NCBI GenBank assembly: GCA_910584375.1
Contig: CAJUAH010000040.1
Location: forward strand, 1-31,640
Length of the DNA stretch: 31,640 bases
DNA from: an uncultured Acetatifactor sp.
GTDB lineage: Bacteria > Bacillota > Clostridia > Lachnospirales > Lachnospiraceae
Direction: 5' to 3'
Shown here piece by piece: positions 24,991 through 31,640 of the stretch. How positions within the stretch are numbered: position 1 is the first letter of the stretch; each line of letters opens with the position of its first letter. The translations under genes and the position numbers were made by a program. The notes under the pieces are model-generated. The model worked only from the letters and a program-made list of their open reading frames with translations, did not search any database and had not been told where the DNA came from.

Positions 24991-25746
24991 TCACTCGATT
25001 CCCCGCCCAAGGGGATTGTAGTAAAATTTTTGCAGCCGGTCTTTAAACGCGGCGTTTCTCCTCTGGGAGAGCGGCAGCTTGCTGCCATTGGTCATGATGA
25101 TATCATGGCCGTCCAGCCGGGCGATCTTATTAAGGTTGACCAGTATCCCTCTGTTGCATACCGCAAATCCAAAGGGGGCCATCCTGTCCTCTATATCGCT
25201 GAACACACCCTGATACAGAAAATCGCCTCTCTCCGTTACCGCCTTGATCGTCTTTCCGTTCTTCTGGCACTCGAAATGGATGATATCACACACCGGGAGC
25301 CGGACCATCTGTTTCCCGTTCTCCGGAGACACGCCGCCCGCCTGGATCAGGGAAATCCATGTCTCCTGCGCGTTTTGCCATATCTCAAGAAAATCCTTAA
25401 TCTGTTTTTCCAGCATCTTCTTTTCCACCGGCTTTTCCAAAAAGGCGAAGGCATGGGATTTATTTAAGGCGTCCCCGCAATACTGGTTCAGGCGGGACTG
25501 GAAGATGATCTTGGAGGCTTTGTTGCGGCTGTATAGCTTTTCCGCCACCTCTATCCCATCCTTTCCGTTGAGCCTGACGTCCATGAAGATCAGGTCAAAT
25601 ATGACCGCAGAGTCCGCCAGCTCCTCGCCGTCCTCAAATTCCTGAATGCCATAGCGGATAGAATACCCGTCCAGCACCTGTTTGAGCAGCGCGCAAATTT
25701 TCCGGGAATCCTCCCGGTTGTCGTCACAGATCGCTATTTGCAGCAT
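24991..25746 (-). CDS. LytTR-family response regulator
   Basis: The protein is 251 aa. The receiver domain (about 1-120) has acidic pair DD at 8-9, phospho-acceptor Asp 56 in LIFMDVRLNGKDG, and Lys in FLEKPVEKK. The LytTR DNA-binding domain spans about 145-245 (VCDIIHFECQKNGKTIKAV, FAVCNRGILVNLNKI, LPLSQRRNAAFKDRL). Such regulators usually answer a membrane histidine kinase or peptide signal, but no kinase gene is adjacent. The usual small residue after the beta-4 strand is shifted (IIFQSRLNQ), which may alter switching. It lies directly upstream of the injection-system operon, in the same direction and with its own promoter and terminator, making it the obvious candidate controller. Confidence 0.92.
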   Translation of the reverse strand: MLQIAICDDNREDSRKICALLKQVLDGYSIRYGIQEFEDGEELADSAVIFDLIFMDVRLNGKDGIEVAEKLYSRNKASKIIFQSRLNQYCGDALNKSHAFAFLEKPVEKKMLEKQIKDFLEIWQNAQETWISLIQAGGVSPENGKQMVRLPVCDIIHFECQKNGKTIKAVTERGDFLYQGVFSDIEDRMAPFGFAVCNRGILVNLNKIARLDGHDIIMTNGSKLPLSQRRNAAFKDRLQKFYYNPLGRGIE

Positions 25747-25845
25747 ACTTTTTTCCCCATTTTCCCCGTTTTACACACAGTATGGCAGGGGTTCATGCAT
25801 ATAGCGCACCATGTAGCCCCATGCCTCTGCGTTGTTTTAATATAG

Positions 25846-25875
25846 ATATTAGCACGGTATAGGGGCGTATTGCAA
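25846..25875 (-). promoter_or_regulatory. probable promoter of the LytTR gene
   Basis: On the minus strand: -35 TTGCAA (25870-25875), 18-base spacer, extended -10 TGCTAATAT with hexamer TAATAT at 25846-25851. The start point would be near 25839, giving a leader of about 90 bases before ATG 25746. Confidence 0.6.
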
Positions 25876-26089
25876 TATGATTATATATGGATTTTTCATG
25901 AAATTTTTTATGTTTCGTATAATCTGGACGTCCGTTCTGTACACGTCTCGATGCAAATCGGCGGAGGGAAATGTTTATTGGTCAGTTGAATTTTAGAATA
26001 TATTTTGACAATATCCGCGGGTTTATTTGTGCGTCAAATGGCAAAGTTATCGCCGAGGCTCCAGCTTGTACCTTTTTACCAGAAACAAG
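25876..26089. other. AT-rich intergenic stretch without a supported gene
   Basis: With the promoter segment, 25747-26089 is a 343-base gap. It is AT-rich. Apart from the LytTR promoter and leader I see no gene, terminator hairpin or repeat. A plus-strand 80-codon frame (25971-26213) overlaps the lipoprotein end, has no ribosome site and reads like random sequence. Confidence 0.5.
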
Positions 26090-26734
26090 TCAAGATATTC
26101 TATGCGCCAACAGTATTTTTCCCCATACTCCAATCAACATTGTATCACGGTTAAGCAGTACGATCTGTGTTCCAACAGGTATGAAGGAATACTCTAAATA
26201 TTTTGTTTCGTAATCAAATTTAACGTCTATATACGCCAGCAAGGCCTGTGATAAATCGGAAATATTTTCCCCCTTTTCCACTTCCATTTCTTCTTCCGCT
26301 ATTAGGGTATATAGGTCGGGATTCCTAAAATCTCCTCCCTGGTTATATTCCTCCACCGTTATTTCACTCGTCATATAGCAGGGGTTTGAGTATTCCACAT
26401 CCCCCAAGGAAAAACTTTCTTCCGAATACTTTAAGGTATATCCCACATAGCCTTCCGGGTCAAATATGTTATTCTCAAAATCACCGTCCATGGATGTTCC
26501 CGTATACATATCTGACTCCAGTACAGCCCGCTCAATTTCCCATTCCCCATATAGAAAATCTGCTCCTTCCATACCTGCGTTTTCTGGGAAAATATCACCT
26601 GTTTTGATAGTCAGATTCCCCTCATAACCACTTTCCGGAGCGTTTTTACATCCGCATACACTAAGGCAAACAAGCAAAACCATAGCTGCCCTTTTGATCC
26701 GCAGACCATCTGGATTTTTGCGCGACACGCTCAC
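26090..26734 (-). CDS. putative lipoprotein, unknown function
   Basis: The protein is 214 aa with a GTG start at 26734 and AAGGAG 7 bases upstream. The N-terminus has a basic segment, a hydrophobic run (AAMVLLVCLSV) and a lipobox-like VCGC ending at Cys 29, so it is probably lipid-anchored outside the membrane. The rest is acidic and strand-rich with many Tyr and Glu (YGEWEIERAVLESDMYTG, DTMLIGVWGK), like small extracellular lipoproteins of Firmicutes. The last residues are uncertain: a run of five A before the end means a one-base slip would give a different, equally protein-like tail of about 24 residues. It follows a frameshifted small gene whose 3' part overlaps its start. Confidence 0.75.
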   Translation of the reverse strand: MSVSRKNPDGLRIKRAAMVLLVCLSVCGCKNAPESGYEGNLTIKTGDIFPENAGMEGADFLYGEWEIERAVLESDMYTGTSMDGDFENNIFDPEGYVGYTLKYSEESFSLGDVEYSNPCYMTSEITVEEYNQGGDFRNPDLYTLIAEEEMEVEKGENISDLSQALLAYIDVKFDYETKYLEYSFIPVGTQIVLLNRDTMLIGVWGKILLAHRIS

Positions 26735-26928
26735 TATACCACTCCTTTCCTATTCTTCTTTCCACTTCTATTCTGGTTCCGTCATTATTCTCCTGATATA
26801 TGATTTGCGTTTCCCTGTCATATAGACTTTTGGTATGTCTGGGGCTCTCTTTTCTCAAATTCGATTATAACTGCCTCATTTACGCGCTTTACCACCATCT
26901 CGTCAGAAATATACTCCTCCCGTTTCAT
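26661..26928 (-). pseudogene. frameshifted small gene
   Basis: An ATG at 26928 with GAGGAG just upstream opens a 36-codon frame (MKREEYISDEMVVKRVNEAV ...) that stops at 26818-26820. A second frame continues from within it (ATG 26858) and reads LYDRETQIIYQENNDGT then RIEVERRIGKEWYSE, which looks like the natural rest of the same protein. A single frameshift near 26840 would join them into a protein of about 70-85 residues. I recall small Lachnospiraceae proteins of this style but cannot name a family. The downstream lipoprotein start lies inside the second half. Confidence 0.55.
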
Positions 26929-27007
26929 ATTCTCCTCAAAATTTGACCTATGGCTCCCCGACATATACAGCAATAAGCTTATGCCATTTCGTCAAAAGAT
27001 ACTGGCG

Positions 27008-28690
27008 TCATCCGATCAGCACGGTCTTCCCCTCAAACGCAAACCCATAATGCCGAATCCGCTCTTTGGAAATTCCTCTCGCTGTCAGTTCCGTGTCATA
27101 GGCTTTCTCCTCTATCTGTCGGAGCGCCGCTGCCACGGTATCGACCAGCGTGTCCTCATCTTCCGCATCATGCACCTTGAATTCCAGTACGAAGGCCGGA
27201 TCGCCATCCCACAAGGGCTCCAACATCACGTCATATCGCCCAAAACCGCTTTCTCTGTTGGAAGTGATACGGTATCTGTCCGCTAAATCCACGATTAATC
27301 CCAGCACAAATCCATGATAGAAACGTTCCGGTTCCGCAGTTTCAGACGGCTTGTTTCCGGCATCAAAAGAACTGAAAGTAGCCAATGCCGTCTGATTCAT
27401 ATAGACATTCATGGCCTTTTTATCATCCATCAGTAAGGCCTTGATAAATGCGTTATAGGCAGGCGTATAATCGGCAAACCAGCCGTCTATCATGTGCCGG
27501 AACATCAATCGCACTTCCTTATTCGTTAAAGACAGCGTATACTCGCATTCACCGCTATCTCCGTCTACAGTATAAGCCTCCACTTTCAGATAACCGCAGG
27601 CCAGAAACAAGCTCCAGATGGCATGGAGATTATGATCCAGCTGGCTGAAAACAATCTGTTCATCAAATGATGCATGAAAAGATTTTCCCTGAATCAAATC
27701 TTCCATGACGATCTTTGTCTCTGTAGCCCCCTCCTGAATCAACTTTCCCACGAGACTGTTGGAACTGGTGTTGGCCCAGTAAGCGGCAAAGCGCTGTTTG
27801 TCAAGATAGTTGATGATAGACCACGGATTATAAATATCGCGTGTATATCCAAAGGTAAAACCGTCGTACCAGGCACGAACTTCTTCCTTTTCTGCAAGCC
27901 CGAATTCATCCATAGCGGCAAACACTTCCATTTCCGTAAAGCCGAAAGAATCCTCATACTTGCAGGAGGTAGAACTTACAACCTCCAGATGGTTTAAGTC
28001 AGAAAAAATAGACTCTTTACTGATTCGTGTAATACCTGTCATGACTGCCCTCTCCATGTACGGGTTCGTCTTGAATGTAGAATTGAACAGATTTCGGATG
28101 AATGCCGCCATTTCATCCCAATACCCGTATACGTAAGCTTCCTGCATGGGAGTGTCATATTCATCCAACAAAATGATGACTTTCTTCCCATAATAATCTG
28201 CAAGGAATTTCGATAAGGCTTTCAGGGAATAAGAAGCTACAGAATCGCCCATTGCAGGGGATATTTCACGGAAAATGTCTGGAAACTTTTTTTGTTTTGG
28301 CCCCTGATCCTGCAAATCTGAATATCTGTCATACAAACTTTTAATGATGCGGCAGATTTTATCCCGCGCATTTGCAAAGGATGTTTCCTTCACGTCTGCA
28401 AAGCTTAAGAAGATTACCGGATAGCTGCCCTGGAGGTTACGGTACTTCTCTTCTTTCCATATGTTGAGCCCTTCAAATAGGGTGCATTTATCCGCATATT
28501 CTACAGAAAAGAAATGCTCCAGCATGCTCATGGCCAATGTCTTGCCAAATCGCCTGGGGCGGGTAATCAAGGTTACATCGTCCTGGTTTTCCCACCATTC
28601 CTTGATGAACGCAGTCTTATCCACGTAAAAACAATTATTTTGAATGATTTTCCCAAAATCCTGTATCCCTATTCCTACTGTCCTTGCCAT
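27008..28690 (-). CDS. AAA-ATPase-like / PD-(D/E)XK nuclease-like protein (PF09820-PF08011 type)
   Basis: The protein is 560 aa from ATG 28690, with GGGAGG 6 bases upstream; the frame extends to 28720 without a site. The N-terminus has GIQDFGKIIQNNCFYVDKT and the Walker A-like ITRPRRFGKTLAMSML; Walker B is VIILLDEYDTP. The middle carries the usual YDGFTFG and YNPWSIINYL motifs. The C-terminus has a PD-(D/E)XK core: GRYDVMLEP followed by FVLEFKV. This family is present in many copies in gut Clostridia and Bacteroidetes, and its role is not settled (mobile-element or defence links are suggested). It is complete here, with its own promoter, and appears unrelated to the injection system. Confidence 0.93.
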   Translation of the reverse strand: MARTVGIGIQDFGKIIQNNCFYVDKTAFIKEWWENQDDVTLITRPRRFGKTLAMSMLEHFFSVEYADKCTLFEGLNIWKEEKYRNLQGSYPVIFLSFADVKETSFANARDKICRIIKSLYDRYSDLQDQGPKQKKFPDIFREISPAMGDSVASYSLKALSKFLADYYGKKVIILLDEYDTPMQEAYVYGYWDEMAAFIRNLFNSTFKTNPYMERAVMTGITRISKESIFSDLNHLEVVSSTSCKYEDSFGFTEMEVFAAMDEFGLAEKEEVRAWYDGFTFGYTRDIYNPWSIINYLDKQRFAAYWANTSSNSLVGKLIQEGATETKIVMEDLIQGKSFHASFDEQIVFSQLDHNLHAIWSLFLACGYLKVEAYTVDGDSGECEYTLSLTNKEVRLMFRHMIDGWFADYTPAYNAFIKALLMDDKKAMNVYMNQTALATFSSFDAGNKPSETAEPERFYHGFVLGLIVDLADRYRITSNRESGFGRYDVMLEPLWDGDPAFVLEFKVHDAEDEDTLVDTVAAALRQIEEKAYDTELTARGISKERIRHYGFAFEGKTVLIG

Positions 28691-28738
28691 TTGACACCTC
28701 CCAGCTTGGGGCCTGAACATATCAATCTACCTGTTTCC

Positions 28739-28767
28739 AGTATAGCCGATAGCGAATGACATTACAA
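28739..28767 (-). promoter_or_regulatory. promoter of the AAA-ATPase-like gene
   Basis: On the minus strand: -35 TTGTAA (28762-28767), 17-base spacer, -10 TATACT (28739-28744). The start would be near 28732, about 40 bases before the ATG. It lies in the gap after the zinc-ribbon gene, so the ATPase gene can be expressed alone. Confidence 0.65.
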
Positions 28768-28819
28768 TAACAATCACAATTCTGATTTACATGTGGGGAA
28801 TAAGCAAAAGATATAAACA

Positions 28820-29029
28820 TCACGCTGTTGTGTCATTTCCTCCATCTGAATTGTTGTTTATACGCGCAACCATCTTACGGACAATCGCGGCACCAACACC
28901 AACTACTATGCCGACCCGCCCGGCCTTATTTCGTCCTTCAAGAAAACATCTTCTGCAAAAAGGCAGTTTCTCATCAAGTAGAAGTTTGCCACAAAACTTA
29001 CAACGACGCTCTTTTTCATCTTTACTCAT
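28820..29029 (-). CDS. small zinc-ribbon protein with C-terminal hydrophobic segment
   Basis: The protein is 69 aa from ATG 29029 (MSKDEKERRC), overlapping the end of the preceding gene by 8 bases. GGAGG lies about 9 bases upstream. Two C-x2-C pairs (CKFCG and CRRC) form a likely zinc ribbon, followed by a Gly/Val-rich hydrophobic run (VGIVVGVGAAIV) long enough to touch or cross a membrane. The overlap implies co-translation with the 358-aa gene. The function is unknown. Confidence 0.7.
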   Translation of the reverse strand: MSKDEKERRCKFCGKLLLDEKLPFCRRCFLEGRNKAGRVGIVVGVGAAIVRKMVARINNNSDGGNDTTA

Positions 29030-30098
29030 CTCCCGAACCCTCCACATCTATATAAAAGACATCCTTATCCCTTTGTGCCAGCATGGTTTCGTAAGAATCA
29101 ATTACTCCAAGCATCTGCTTGGGTTGTTCAAGCCAGAAATCGACATTTTCTTCGTCATAAGGATAATATCTGTGAATCAATTCCAGCGCCGTGTACTTGC
29201 CATCACCGAGTTTTCTGTCTGCCAAGGTCTGAAGCAGATAGCGGTATTCGTCGAGAATACGACTTGCATCTTCCGTCTTTCCACGATAATTGAACAGATA
29301 TACCATCAAGCCAACATACCGTGGTATCATCTGCATATCCTCGCTTATGTAAGACAGAACTGAATCAATAGCCTTAACGCTTGCAAATAATCCCTTGATT
29401 TCTGCCAATGCCTTAACTTGTGCGTTCACATCCCCATACAAAGCCGTAAGACCTTGCGCCAAGTAAGTATCCGCTTCTTCAAGATAGCGTTCTCGCTCTT
29501 CTTCAGATGCCGTGGCCGCCCGCATGATTTTGTCTCTTGCGTAGATAAACTTATTGTTCAGAATTTCACGCCGATTAAAGTCTATCATACCTTTAATATC
29601 CCTGCCAATATCCTTTAACTGATAGGATATACGCTGAAGAGATGCTTGCACGGCTAATGTCGAAATATCAGAAAGGACGTCCAAAGGATTAACCGCCTTC
29701 TTTAGTGTAAAGAACTTCACCAAGTGTTCGTTCCCATCTAAAATAGCAGGGCGTAGATTTCCCGCAACTTCTCTGGATTGGCCAACATGATAAATGCCCT
29801 CTTTTAGACCATCGATAATATCCTGGCTGAAATGAGAATAGTCCGCAACGAGCATTCCCATTTTGGAAATATCAAAACCACCTTTGATAGCAGCAGCTAT
29901 TTCCCCAATGAAACCTTCGACATTGTGAAACACTTCCCAAGCCGTATCTGTACTCATTTCGACCTCGATTTTTTCGATAAACACCTTGAAGAAATCAGAC
30001 ATAGCCAACAGGTCTGTTCCTTTTTTATCTTCCTCTTCTATGAAGATGTTCAGTAACTCATTCTTGCCGGATTCTATAATCTCAGTATTCTCTGCCAT
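29022..30098 (-). CDS. helical protein of unknown function
   Basis: The protein is 358 aa with AAGGAG before the ATG at 30098. It is soluble, acidic and almost wholly helical, with long amphipathic stretches (TDLLAMSDFFKVFIEKIEV; RRISYQLKD-type segments in the centre around 160-185; EERERYLEEADTYLAQGL). A mildly hydrophobic, Gly-containing part near 60-85 (FIGEIAAAIKGGFDISKMG) is too polar for a clear membrane helix. I recognise no family. It is translationally coupled to the zinc-ribbon gene, so the two probably form a unit. It is less GC-rich than the injection cluster, suggesting separate acquisition. Confidence 0.8.
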   Translation of the reverse strand: MAENTEIIESGKNELLNIFIEEEDKKGTDLLAMSDFFKVFIEKIEVEMSTDTAWEVFHNVEGFIGEIAAAIKGGFDISKMGMLVADYSHFSQDIIDGLKEGIYHVGQSREVAGNLRPAILDGNEHLVKFFTLKKAVNPLDVLSDISTLAVQASLQRISYQLKDIGRDIKGMIDFNRREILNNKFIYARDKIMRAATASEEERERYLEEADTYLAQGLTALYGDVNAQVKALAEIKGLFASVKAIDSVLSYISEDMQMIPRYVGLMVYLFNYRGKTEDASRILDEYRYLLQTLADRKLGDGKYTALELIHRYYPYDEENVDFWLEQPKQMLGVIDSYETMLAQRDKDVFYIDVEGSGDE

Positions 30099-30357
30099 AC
30101 ACTTTCTCCTTTTGGTTACCCCTTACCTTACTCATTGCAAATATGGATTTTCCATCCAAATCTATCCATGAATGATCGAAATATTTCATCCAATCTTCAT
30201 ACCAACTCACTCCACATTCTTTTTCAACTGCTCAAATGCCGAAAAGCACTTTCACAGTTGAATCATTATATCGACTATCTCTAATATACCCTGTAAAATA
30301 ACCAATCCGCTTATAATGTGTGGCAAGATGCCATGGAAACACGAGATCACCTTTCAT
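30082..30357 (-). pseudogene. small reading frame interrupted by an in-frame TGA
   Basis: An ATG at 30357 directly follows the stop of the upstream gene (TAAATG). It reads 41 codons (MKGDLVFPWHLATHYKRIGY ...) to a TGA at 30232-30234. The same frame then stays open for another 49 codons (AVEKECGVSWYEDWMKYF ...), ending inside the start of the 358-aa gene. Both halves look protein-like and aromatic-rich. A CGA-to-TGA or CAA/TGG-type change is the simplest reading. Nothing suggests selenocysteine. Apart from this frame, the 259-base gap 30099-30357 shows nothing else. Confidence 0.45.
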
Positions 30358-31521
30358 TTATCGTTCAAATATTTCTTTTATAGTTTCAAAATCCGTTTTT
30401 GAATTATCCTGATACCAGTCGTAATCATAAACCTCAGATTCTGAGAAATATGCGTTTATGGCACTCTCAATATCAAAATCACTTTCTGCAAAGTCTAAAT
30501 CAAATTCTTCAATAGATATTTCTACGTATTCTTTAACATTTTCAATCAATTTTTGTATTTTATCATGCATTTCTCCTTGTATTTCATCCCACACTCCATC
30601 TTCAATATTTGAAATATTTCCGTTCTTATAATTTTCAATTTCTTCTTCAGAATAACCGTCAACTTCTGATGCAACAATTTTTTCTAATACATCATCTGTA
30701 TCTAACTTAGCCTGTATACTAATCTTGTTTTTTATTTCTAACCTCAACGTATTACTTATCTCTCTAATAATCTCTTTTGAAAAATAATTTCGTTCTGTTA
30801 AAGACGCCAAAAAAATTTCTAGTTGTTCAAAAGATAGAGGTTCCACTATAAATGCTATTTTCTCACCATTTTTCAAAATAGGTAACAAATCATAATATAC
30901 AACAAACTTGTCATTTATTATTGAAAGTAATAATTTTCCATATGCTTCTCTTTCTGAATAATTTAGATTTTCATACATTCGTTCAAAGCATTTTTGTATT
31001 GTGCTTATTATCTTCTCGCTATATATCTTAAGATCATAAGCTAGTTTTACATAGTAATAGTGTATGGAATTTTTGAGCACGGATTTCTGCAATATATCTT
31101 TATTCAATACCATTTCTTTAACATGCGTTAGAGTGCTATCCGATTTACTAATTTTTATTATCTGTTCAACATACAATGAATATTTTATAATCTTTATCTG
31201 CTCTATTGTATTCGATCTTAGATTCGATTTCAAAAAGTCGTTAACAGATGGATTTATCACACTTATTTTCACTATGCCTTTATCATCTATACTTTTAAGC
31301 AACGAATCTGATAGCCTTGAATACGACTCTTTAAATACGTTCAATGAAAAATTTAGGTTTTCATTTTTAATCCTATTATTAAAAGCTTTTTCGAGAACAT
31401 CCTTTGCTATTAAAGAATCCGTCAACGAATACAAGATAATCATTAATATCCTATCTTCCTCATTCAAACGATTGCGAAATTCATCTTGCCAGACATCTTC
31501 AGGTTCATCAAATTTATTCAT
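30358..31521 (-). CDS. C-terminal part of an nSTAND3-like NTPase, probably a remnant
   Basis: The frame is 387 codons from ATG 31521, very AT-rich compared with the rest of the window. There is no ribosome site before this ATG, and the same frame reads coding-like sequence upstream to 31590 (EYVTNWRNYIKVYKENYFQY) until a TGA at 31591-31593, so the annotated start is artificial. The segment PEDVWQDEF, then RLNEEDRILMIILYSLTD, then VINPSVNDFL resembles the winged-helix region that follows the ATPase domain in nSTAND3-type proteins, linked to phage defence. The P-loop half is missing. The remaining 250 residues are helical, with an acidic C-terminus (FDLDFAESDFDIESA). It is probably a decayed or truncated defence gene. 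The family match is by eye. Confidence 0.65.
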   Translation of the reverse strand: MNKFDEPEDVWQDEFRNRLNEEDRILMIILYSLTDSLIAKDVLEKAFNNRIKNENLNFSLNVFKESYSRLSDSLLKSIDDKGIVKISVINPSVNDFLKSNLRSNTIEQIKIIKYSLYVEQIIKISKSDSTLTHVKEMVLNKDILQKSVLKNSIHYYYVKLAYDLKIYSEKIISTIQKCFERMYENLNYSEREAYGKLLLSIINDKFVVYYDLLPILKNGEKIAFIVEPLSFEQLEIFLASLTERNYFSKEIIREISNTLRLEIKNKISIQAKLDTDDVLEKIVASEVDGYSEEEIENYKNGNISNIEDGVWDEIQGEMHDKIQKLIENVKEYVEISIEEFDLDFAESDFDIESAINAYFSESEVYDYDWYQDNSKTDFETIKEIFER

Positions 31522-31640
31522 TATATATTGAAAATAGTTTTCTTTATAAACTTTTATATAGTTTCGCCAGTTTGTTACATATTCAATAACTCAAACTTCC
31601 CACATCCCAAACCAGATAAAATCCCTTGAGCTTCCGGCTT
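31522..31640 (-). other. junction region upstream of the AT-rich remnant
   Basis: Positions 31522-31590 continue the nSTAND3-like frame. From about 31600 base composition becomes richer in G and C. A different frame (KPEAQGILSGLGCGKFELLN, stop at 31575-31577) runs in from beyond the window and could be the end of another gene. The change of composition and frame suggests an old recombination point. Confidence 0.35.

Noticed and set aside
26090..26150. Frameshift at an A5 run near the lipoprotein end
   Set aside because: A one-base slip gives a plausible alternative tail of about 24 residues, but the unshifted end also looks acceptable, so no frameshift is called.
30232..30234. Selenocysteine at the in-frame TGA
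   Set aside because: No redox motif around it and no evident SECIS-like stem immediately after; a nonsense change is simpler.
1..31640. CRISPR arrays, tRNA/rRNA genes and insertion sequences
   Set aside because: No regularly spaced repeats, cloverleaf-like or rRNA-like sequence, and no transposase-like protein was found on either strand.

Overview
The window looks like chromosome of a Gram-positive anaerobe, most probably a Lachnospiraceae/Clostridia gut bacterium. This is inferred from AGGAGG-type ribosome sites before almost every gene, a LytTR-type regulator, a PF09820-type AAA-ATPase gene family that is common in that group, and the protein styles seen. Every gene I can support lies on the minus strand, so the biological order runs from high to low coordinates. 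The many long plus-strand frames in the GC-rich part are mirror images of real genes.

Positions 1-24722 hold one nearly gap-free set of 18 genes that reads as a contractile injection system, related to type VI secretion and phage tails. In transcript order: a signal-peptide von Willebrand A protein with one membrane anchor and an FHA-like tail; a 728-aa sheath-like protein; two paralogous Hcp-like tube proteins; a stand-alone J-domain protein; two FHA proteins (one membrane-bound, one with a zinc knuckle); an intact membrane-bound PP2C phosphatase; a second PP2C-like protein that has lost metal-binding residues and carries a large TPR-like outer domain; two unrecognised proteins that are baseplate candidates; an 872-aa Hsp70-like ATPase with a novel N-terminal extension; another unrecognised protein; a DUF4280 PAAR-like tip protein; a DcrB/DUF1795-like small protein (possible Eag-type effector chaperone); a stand-alone VgrG-like spike; a pentapeptide-repeat protein; an Imm11/DUF1629-like protein; a two-pass membrane protein; and finally a VgrG-RHS fusion that runs off the window edge, so its toxin tip is not visible. 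No ClpV, TssJLM, gp25 or Ser/Thr kinase is visible. The Hsp70/J pair and the FHA/PP2C/VWA membrane set appear to take their places.

A promoter (about 24818-24847) precedes the system. Two strong hairpins lie between the tube genes and the J-domain gene and may set high tube/sheath and lower downstream expression. Immediately upstream is a LytTR response regulator (24991-25746) with its own promoter and terminator, and no histidine kinase beside it.

From 25.9 kb onward the content is accessory and increasingly AT-rich: a lipoprotein, a frameshifted small gene, a PF09820-type AAA-ATPase/PD-(D/E)XK gene with a clear promoter, a zinc-ribbon protein coupled to a helical protein of unknown role, a small frame broken by an in-frame TGA, and an AT-rich gene that looks like the C-terminal remnant of an nSTAND3-type NTPase. 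No rRNA, tRNA, CRISPR array or insertion sequence was seen.
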